A stretch of DNA of 32,361 nucleotides, taken from Bacteroidia bacterium (GTDB taxonomy: Bacteria > Bacteroidota > Bacteroidia > Bacteroidales > VadinHA17). Both the position numbers and the translations under genes were made by a program. Below the pieces are notes generated by a model. The model did no database searches and was not told the DNA's origin. It saw nothing but the letters and a program-made list of their open reading frames with translations. Of the stretch, positions 27,438-32,361 are shown one piece after another (positions within the stretch are counted from its first letter, which is position 1; every line of letters begins with the position of its first letter). Location of the stretch: assembly GCA_026391555.1 (NCBI GenBank), contig JAPLEB010000091.1, positions 1 to 32,361 of the forward strand. The letters run 5' to 3'.

Positions 27438-30400
27438 ATGAAAAAAACTGGAATTACACTCTTACTCAGCTTAATGCTTTCTATTATGTTAACTGCCCAA
27501 CCTCTGGCAAGGAGGCCGCATTATGATATTACAAAGGATAAAGTATTGTACACAATAGGTTATGCGCACCTGGATACAGAGTGGAACTGGGATTATCCTA
27601 CCACAATAAATCAATACATCCGTAACACTATGGAGGATAACTTCAAACTGTTTGAGAAGTACCCTGATTATGTTTTCAATTTCACAGGCTCACGACGATA
27701 TAAAATGATGAAGGAGTATTATCCAGAATCGTTTAAAAAAGTTGCGGATTACATAAACCAGGGTCGCTGGTTTGTATCGGGGTCATCAGTTGATGAAGGT
27801 GAGGTTAATATTTCCTCGTCCGAATCGGTCCTTCGTCAGATCCTTTATGGCAACCTCTTTTTTAAAAGGGAATTTAATAAAGAGAGCCTGGATTACATGC
27901 TTCCTGACTGTTTTGGTTTTGTAGCTACCATGCCGTCAATCTGGAGCCATGCTGGTCTTCTTGGCTTCTCCACACAGAAGCTGCTGGTAAGGCATTCAGC
28001 CAACGGCATTCCCTTTAATGTCGGGCTTTGGGAAGGCCCTGATGGCAAGAGCATTATTGCTGCATTAAATGCAACTAAATATGTTGGTCAGATTGTTCCG
28101 CGGCTCGACAGGGACAGCACTTGGGATGCAAGGTTGCAGGATGACATAAACAAATATGACTTATCATTCGATTACCGGTATTATGGTATTGGCGATCGGG
28201 GTGGATCACCAAGAGACGAGGATGTAAAAAATGCAGTTACCAGCATTAATAACAGCGATAGCAAGTTCAAAGTATTGCTAACCTCTTCGGATCAGATATT
28301 CAGAGATATTACACCTGAAATACATGCCAGGCTTCCCACATATTCGGGAGATCTTCTTCTTGTCGAGCACAGTGCGGGATCAATGTCTTCTCAGTCTTAT
28401 ATGAAGAGGGCTAACAGGAAGAATGAGGCCCTTTCCAAATCAGCAGAGCAGGCAGCTGTTATTGCCGATTGGCTGGGCGGAGCTTCTTACCCGACCGAAA
28501 AACTGAACAATTCATGGGAACTTGTTCTGGGTAGCCAGTTTCATGATATTCTCCCCGGAACCAGCATTCCGAAAGCCTACGAATATGCATGGAACGATGA
28601 ATTCATAGCAATGAACGGTTTCTCAGAAGTGCTGAAGAATTCGGTCAGCGCCATATCACATGGGCTAAATACTATGGTTAAAGGGAAGGCAATTATTGTC
28701 TATAATCCCGTTGCGATTGAAAGGGAAGATATTGTTACCGCAGAGCTTTCATATCCAAAACTTCCGGTGAATGTCAAAGTATTCGATAAGAATAATAGCG
28801 AAATACCTTCTCAGGTAATATCTTCCACAGACAATAAGCTTACGGTTATTTTCCTGGCCAGGATGCCGTCGGCAGGACTATCAGTATTTGATGCTCGTGA
28901 AACCATTGAAAAACCGGCTTCTTCTTCATTATCGGTTACCAGCCAGACACTTGAGAATGATTATTTTAAAGTCAGTATTGACGCAAATGGAGATATTGCC
29001 GGCATATATGATAAGAGTGCTGCAAGAGAGGTACTGTCAAGGCCGGCATCTCTCGATTTTCAGCAGGAACGCCAACTTTCATCTTCCTGGAACATGTATT
29101 GGAACGATCGTAAAAACCCTCCGATTGATTATATGAATAAAGATGCAACAGTTAAGATTGTTGAGCAGGGGCCGGTAAGGGTTGCTTTAGCTGTGACAAG
29201 AAAAGGTCTTAATTCTGAAATAACCCAGGTTATTAGTCTTTCTGCCGGAGAGCCGGGAAAAGTGATCGAGGTTGGAAATGAGATTGACTGGCAGTCGAAG
29301 GAGGTAAGCCTGAAAGCTGCTTTTCCGACAACTGTGGTCAATGAATTAGCTACATACAGCCTTAATACGGCTGCTGTTCAAAGGACAACAAACAATGATG
29401 TCAAGTTTGAGGTGCCAGGGAGGCAATGGATCGATATAACAGACAGGTCAAACAGTTATGGTGTATCTATACTGGAGGATTGTAAATACGGTTCAGATAA
29501 GCCTGATAACAGTACTCTGAGGCTTACCCTGATGTTTGCACCCAGAGCAAATCAACGTGTTTATCAGGGTACCCAGGACTGGGGTATTAATAAAGTGAAA
29601 TATGGTATTTATCCGCATGTCAGCGACTGGGTTTATGCCAAAACGCCATGGAAGGGCTATTTTCTGAATAATCCTCCTATAGCTTTCGAGACTACAAAAC
29701 ATGCAGGGGATTTTGGGAGGGAAGTTTCACTTATTAAATCCAACACACATCAGGTTGATGTTATGGCATTCAAAAAGGCAGAAGAGAGCAACTATTATAT
29801 CGTCAGAGTCAATGAACTTTATGGGAAAGAAGCAAAAGATGTTTCAGTAAAATTCCCGGGGAAAATTATTGATGCGTATGAAGTTAATGGGCAGGAGAAA
29901 AGAATTGGCACTGCCGACTTCACAAATGGCACAATCAACTTTGATTTGACCAGATTCCTGATCAGAACCTTTGCAGTTAAGTTCGAAAATCCTCCAAAAT
30001 CCTTTTCAAAACCGGATCAGGCAGTCGTTGAACTTCCATACAATGAAGATGGCATATGTTCTGACACTAAACGATCAGATGGAAATATTATAAATGGCAT
30101 GGCAATTCCTGCTGAGATGATTTCACCGGAAATTGTGAGTGAGGATATCTTATTCAGGATTGGCAATAGTGCTGATGGACAAAACAATATGCTTGCAGCC
30201 AATGGTCAGAAGTTAGACTTGCCCCCAGGAGAATATAATAAGTTATATATCCTTGCGGCTGCCACCGAAGATACTCCGGGTCAGGTAAAAACCGGGAACC
30301 TGGATAACCTCATAAACTTCCAGAACTGGACCGGGTATGTCGGGCAGCATTACGGCAGAGTACTTTCCTCTGATAATCTGAATGTTGAATCCATAACCAA

Positions 30401-30668
30401 AGCCTTTACAAAGAGGGATAATATTGCATGGTATGCATCACACAGACATACTTCTGATAATAACGACGCTTACCAGTACAGTTATTTATTCAAATATGAA
30501 ATTGCTCTTCCAAAAGGTACAAAAACAATAACTCTTCCGAAGAACAATAAAATAAAGATTTTCGCTGTTACGGTGGCTGATAATAAAAACGAAGATGTTA
30601 TTCCAATTCAGTTCCTTTATGATGACTTCAGGAATGATAAGAAGATACAATTGAGAGTTAAGAAATAA
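27438..30668 (+). CDS. GH38 alpha-mannosidase, secreted
   Basis: The start is taken at the ATG at 27438, opening the signal peptide MKKTGITLLLSLMLSIMLTA; a TTG at 27423 would add five residues. GH38 enzymes are zinc-dependent retaining alpha-mannosidases. Zinc-site residues are visible: AHLDTEWNWDYP with His44 and Asp46, nucleophile Asp157 in MLPDCFGF, and His369/Asp370 in GSQFHDILPGTS. The central helical domain and C-terminal beta domains follow (ENDYFKVSIDANGDIAGIYD, YGVSILEDCKYG). About the last 200 residues form an extra beta-sandwich (DLPPGEYNKLYILAAATED, YKYEIALP-like end). It is the last intact gene of the plus-strand block. Together with GH92 it points to mannose in the substrate. 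The protein looks complete. Confidence 0.93.
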   Translation: MKKTGITLLLSLMLSIMLTAQPLARRPHYDITKDKVLYTIGYAHLDTEWNWDYPTTINQYIRNTMEDNFKLFEKYPDYVFNFTGSRRYKMMKEYYPESFKKVADYINQGRWFVSGSSVDEGEVNISSSESVLRQILYGNLFFKREFNKESLDYMLPDCFGFVATMPSIWSHAGLLGFSTQKLLVRHSANGIPFNVGLWEGPDGKSIIAALNATKYVGQIVPRLDRDSTWDARLQDDINKYDLSFDYRYYGIGDRGGSPRDEDVKNAVTSINNSDSKFKVLLTSSDQIFRDITPEIHARLPTYSGDLLLVEHSAGSMSSQSYMKRANRKNEALSKSAEQAAVIADWLGGASYPTEKLNNSWELVLGSQFHDILPGTSIPKAYEYAWNDEFIAMNGFSEVLKNSVSAISHGLNTMVKGKAIIVYNPVAIEREDIVTAELSYPKLPVNVKVFDKNNSEIPSQVISSTDNKLTVIFLARMPSAGLSVFDARETIEKPASSSLSVTSQTLENDYFKVSIDANGDIAGIYDKSAAREVLSRPASLDFQQERQLSSSWNMYWNDRKNPPIDYMNKDATVKIVEQGPVRVALAVTRKGLNSEITQVISLSAGEPGKVIEVGNEIDWQSKEVSLKAAFPTTVVNELATYSLNTAAVQRTTNNDVKFEVPGRQWIDITDRSNSYGVSILEDCKYGSDKPDNSTLRLTLMFAPRANQRVYQGTQDWGINKVKYGIYPHVSDWVYAKTPWKGYFLNNPPIAFETTKHAGDFGREVSLIKSNTHQVDVMAFKKAEESNYYIVRVNELYGKEAKDVSVKFPGKIIDAYEVNGQEKRIGTADFTNGTINFDLTRFLIRTFAVKFENPPKSFSKPDQAVVELPYNEDGICSDTKRSDGNIINGMAIPAEMISPEIVSEDILFRIGNSADGQNNMLAANGQKLDLPPGEYNKLYILAAATEDTPGQVKTGNLDNLINFQNWTGYVGQHYGRVLSSDNLNVESITKAFTKRDNIAWYASHRHTSDNNDAYQYSYLFKYEIALPKGTKTITLPKNNKIKIFAVTVADNKNEDVIPIQFLYDDFRNDKKIQLRVKK

Positions 30669-30741
30669 GTTTTCATATTTCAAATCAGACTTGACTCTCA
30701 AGGGGGGGTATCTTCATCTGGGACTTACTTAGTTTATGATA

Positions 30742-30834
30742 ATGGTCATAGTTATTGGAGATTATGATTTTGTAGAATTAGTTAATAATAAATTTTATAA
30801 AACTTTAAAAAGATTGCATTATGAATGGGAGTAA
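30742..30834 (+). pseudogene. orphan 3' fragment resembling the end of a GxGYxYP gene
   Basis: Read from 30742, this frame gives VIVIGDYDFVELVNNKF, closely matching the C-terminus of the GxGYxYP fusion at 13800-13857 (VKVVGAYDFVDLVNNNLKK). It then runs on to TAA at 30832. No other part of such a gene is present. It is probably the tail of a deleted paralogue. The match is short, so chance cannot be fully excluded. Confidence 0.5.
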
Positions 30835-30924
30835 CATTTTTATCTGACGGATTATTCTTGTTTCATTCGTTTTCGTAATAATCTGTGGATGTATGAATCG
30901 CAAAAAAGACGATTTGATCAAAGT
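30821..30924 (+). pseudogene. 5' fragment of a lipoprotein gene cut by the direct repeat
   Basis: From the ATG at 30821 the frame gives MNGSNIFI, a TGA at 30845-30847, then RIILVSFVFVIICGCMNRKK. This is a good lipoprotein signal with the Cys at 30890-30892, followed by DDLIKV. The coding sense ends where the repeat begins at 30925. A nonsense codon plus an abrupt junction indicates a broken gene start. The rest of the protein is absent, so no function can be given. Confidence 0.45.
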
Positions 30925-31040
30925 CTTCAAATGGAACCCGAATAACGGTGGTAAGTGCCTATAAATACGTCAGGTGAACGGATTTAGAGCAACGTGAGAC
31001 TTCATGCCTGGCACTATCCCGCCAAAGTGGGACAGGCTAT
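30925..31040 (+). repeat. direct repeat, copy 1 (attC-like candidate)
   Basis: This 116-base stretch recurs at 32246-32361 with one difference (T at 31028, C at 32349). Copy 2 is cut by the window end, so the true repeat may be longer. It interrupts a lipoprotein gene fragment on its left, and on its right leads into the stem-loop and a minus-strand gene pair. Confidence 0.95.
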
Positions 31041-31053
31041 GCCACATGAAGTC
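30998..31053. other. long imperfect stem-loop at the repeat
   Basis: GACTTCATG (30998-31006) pairs perfectly with CATGAAGTC (31045-31053). After a two-base CC bulge, TGGCA (31009-31013) pairs with TGCCA (31040-31044). The interior holds a second hairpin, TCCCGC (31017-31022) with GTGGGA (31027-31032) around CAAA; in copy 2 this becomes perfect (GCGGGA), a change that preserves pairing. Weak core-site look-alikes flank it: GAATAAC at 30940-30946 and GTTAGTA at 31067-31073, 134 bases end to end. This layout resembles an integron attC site, but the core boxes do not fit RYYYAAC/GTTRRRY exactly. Confidence 0.6.
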
Positions 31054-31079
31054 CTCTTTATTAGCGGTTAGTAACAAAT

Positions 31080-31241
31080 TTAAATCAATTGCTTGGCAGT
31101 CTTGGTTTTGATAGATGATCTCTTGATCTTTTTTGATTTATTTTTTTTAATAAAATCACTGATGGCCTTCTCTTCTTCTTTGGTCAAAGAAGTTTGTCCC
31201 CCTATGAAATCTACATCTAATTCTACCTTCTTTGTTTTCAT
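31080..31241 (-). CDS. 53-residue basic protein paired with the GNAT-like gene
   Basis: On the minus strand, an ATG at 31241 reads MKTKKVELDVDFIGGQTSLT, then KEEEKAISDFIKKNKSKKIK, ending KTAKQLI and TAA at 31080-31082. It starts three bases after the stop of the GNAT-like gene, so the two are surely one transcript. An ordered N-terminal half followed by a Lys-rich tail is typical of small accessory proteins that travel with this GNAT-like family in Bacteroidota. Its role is unknown; an antitoxin or partner role is a guess from the pairing. It has no signal peptide, so it is cytoplasmic. Confidence 0.75.
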   Translation of the reverse strand: MKTKKVELDVDFIGGQTSLTKEEEKAISDFIKKNKSKKIKRSSIKTKTAKQLI

Positions 31242-31244
31242 AAT

Positions 31245-31775
31245 CTATATATTTGAAAAGTACCTATTAATCAATTTTAAAGCAGCTTCTGAATCAATAA
31301 TCATCAGTCGTCCTCCTACATGTTCTGCTCCTAAGCTTTCAATGTAATGATCAATTAATTGTGTTTTGGAAATGAATGCAACATTACCCTCATGTCCCCT
31401 TTGGAAAGAAAGTTTGCATGCAAAAGCAACAAGATTTCCAGGTATCCCGGAATAAAGTTTTGTTTTTCCTTTATTAAACGGGACACTCTCAATAAGATGC
31501 ATGAATACATGATCATATTTTACCTCAAGGCTTATTAGTCCTTGGATTATTGACTGATTATTAACGATTGTTAACTTATAAACGTCTCTCTCAGGCTGTT
31601 TGAGTTCAAGTCTCCAATCAAATTGCCAACCCTCTTTCTTAGTTATTTTTTTTAGGTCAGTCTTGGTAATTCGAGAAATATCAGTTGAAAAACTATCCCC
31701 TGAGATTACGTTTTTGATCGAATTTGTCAACTCATCAATCTCAACGTCAAATCCTATTTTATCTCTCTTTTTCAC
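31245..31775 (-). CDS. GNAT-like (N-acetyltransferase-fold) protein of a two-gene cassette
   Basis: This 176-residue cytoplasmic protein starts at a GTG (31775); an in-frame stop lies five codons upstream and no ATG is near. The N-terminal part (VEIDELTNSIKNVISGDSFS) is helical. The middle (VYKLTIVNNQSIIQGLISLE, HVFMHLIESVPFN) and the segment GIPGNLVAFACKLSFQRGHEG resemble the core strands and acetyl-CoA-binding loop-helix of GNAT enzymes, and HYIESLGAEHVGGRLMII resembles their last strands. No substrate can be named. It is the only convincing gene pair on the minus strand and sits between two direct repeats, unlike the PUL genes. A toxin-antitoxin or acetylating defence role is possible but unproven. 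A GNAT fold is my reading of pattern, not a search result. Confidence 0.72.
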   Translation of the reverse strand: MKKRDKIGFDVEIDELTNSIKNVISGDSFSTDISRITKTDLKKITKKEGWQFDWRLELKQPERDVYKLTIVNNQSIIQGLISLEVKYDHVFMHLIESVPFNKGKTKLYSGIPGNLVAFACKLSFQRGHEGNVAFISKTQLIDHYIESLGAEHVGGRLMIIDSEAALKLINRYFSNI

Positions 31776-32019
31776 AGTACGAAGATACTAATTTTGGGAT
31801 CTTTATCCAAGTAGTAGTTTTTCAGCCCTGGTGCTGTTAGCGGTAGTAATTTTCAAGCTGGTAAACTGTCTCGCAAAACGAAATTGTCTTGATACAGAGT
31901 CTCGGTTTGGCAAGACGGGTATGGCGCAGTATTTGCAAAGTAGCGTGAGGCTGGTTTTGTGCGATCGCGTTACAATGATGAAAGGTATTAGATGATTATG
32001 ATTTTTAAACCTTTTGTGT

Positions 32020-32055
32020 CTTGTCACGGTAAGGTGGTGCAAATATTGTGACAAG
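32020..32055. repeat. inverted repeat
   Basis: CTTGTCAC (32020-32027) and GTGACAAG (32048-32055) are perfect 8-base complements with a 20-base loop. There is no T-run after it, so it is not an obvious terminator. Confidence 0.6.
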
Positions 32056-32103
32056 CAAATTACCCCAACCCCACTGACCGTGTTAGGCACCGGAGTGTAT
32101 AAA

Positions 32104-32215
32104 TCCCGGTAGATGGGCAAGAGTTGTCCGACCAAGAAAAAGTTGTCCAGATGGCGGAGTCCCGATAGACGGCCGCGAGTTGTCCCGTCACGGTAAAGTT
32201 ATCTAGGTGGAGATT
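32104..32215. repeat. diverged tandem repeat, two units of 56 bases
   Basis: Unit A at 32104-32159 begins TCCCGGTAGATGG and unit B at 32160-32215 begins TCCCGATAGACGG. Both continue through GAGTTGTCC and AAAGTT(G/A)TC at the same spacing. A shorter related piece, TGTCACGGTAAGGTGG, occurs near 32022-32037, compared with GTCACGGTAAAGTT in unit B. Confidence 0.65.
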
Positions 32216-32245
32216 CAAAAACCACCGAACCTGCCTGAAATGAGG

Positions 32246-32361
32246 CTTCAAATGGAACCCGAATAACGGTGGTAAGTGCCTATAAATACGTCAGGTGAAC
32301 GGATTTAGAGCAACGTGAGACTTCATGCCTGGCACTATCCCGCCAAAGCGGGACAGGCTAT
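32246..32361 (+). repeat. direct repeat, copy 2 (truncated by window end)
   Basis: It matches 30925-31040 over all 116 bases available except one (C at 32349). The repeat period is 1321 bases. The inner hairpin TCCCGC-CAAA-GCGGGA is perfectly paired in this copy. Confidence 0.95.

Larger units (their letters stand above)
31776..32245. other. non-coding spacer of the cassette region
   Basis: There is no convincing gene in 470 bases; the minus-strand frames of 110 and 63 residues lack protein-like features and overlap each other. The stretch holds GTTAGCGGTAGTAA at 31836-31849, which resembles ATTAGCGGTTAGTAA just after repeat copy 1 (31060-31074) and may be an old cassette boundary. It also holds an inverted repeat and a tandem repeat, listed separately. 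Confidence 0.6.

Noticed and set aside
31093-31347. Plus-strand frame of 84 residues over the small basic gene
   Set aside because: Antisense shadow of the GNAT/small-protein pair, whose minus-strand readings are clearly protein-like.
31803-32251. Two minus-strand frames (110 and 63 residues)
   Set aside because: They overlap each other, run through tandem repeats and the direct repeat edge, and have no start context or protein-like pattern.
1-32361. CRISPR arrays, rRNA genes, riboswitches
   Set aside because: No regularly spaced short repeats, no rRNA-like stretches and no recognisable riboswitch core were seen; the only long repeats are the two 116-base copies.

Overview
The window comes from a member of the Bacteroidota. 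It has a moderately AT-rich background, a SusC/SusD outer-membrane pair, an ECF sigma/FecR anti-sigma pair, many lipoprotein signal peptides, almost no Shine-Dalgarno sequences, and genes nearly all on one strand. It is essentially one polysaccharide utilization locus (PUL) with a mobile-looking right edge. The species cannot be told from the sequence. The Ser-type sulfatases need an anaerobic-type sulfatase-maturating enzyme, which is not in the window.

Layout. (a) 187-2718: a two-domain secreted enzyme, a GH105-type unsaturated uronyl hydrolase fused to a BNR_4-type beta-propeller related to ulvan lyases. (b) 2723-3221: debris of an ISNCY-type transposase. (c) 3253-5258: ECF sigma factor, FecR-like anti-sigma factor and a hairpin terminator. 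(d) 5371-10560: SusC-type TonB-dependent receptor, SusD-type lipoprotein and a terminator. (e) 10606-30668: a long plus-strand enzyme block. It encodes a metallophosphoesterase-GxGYxYP fusion, a GH92 mannosidase, a GH106-type rhamnosidase, a GC-rich Cys-type sulfatase, an unrecognised TIM-barrel-like protein, a Ser-type sulfatase, a broken sulfatase, another Ser-type sulfatase with an extra C-terminal domain, and a GH38 mannosidase. (f) 30669-32361: gene fragments, then two near-identical direct repeats of at least 116 bp carrying a strong stem-loop. They bracket a minus-strand pair (GNAT-like protein plus a 53-residue basic protein), like a gene-cassette array.

Likely function. The enzyme set (uronyl hydrolase/possible lyase, rhamnosidase, two mannosidase families, three intact sulfatases) suggests a sulfated anionic glycan rich in rhamnose, mannose and uronic acid, possibly of algal origin. 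SusCD would import oligosaccharides, and the STN domain of SusC would signal through FecR to the sigma factor. Substrate identity is inference.

Most notable oddities. Several genes show internal loss with both ends kept. SusC lacks about 20 plug residues around the usual LKDASA segment, SusD lacks a normal signal peptide, one sulfatase is reduced to its two ends, and the transposase is reduced to three pieces. Either this PUL is decaying or the assembly has systematic small deletions. One sulfatase gene has about 62% GC in sampled stretches against about 40% around it, and so looks horizontally acquired with boundaries at its own start and stop codons.
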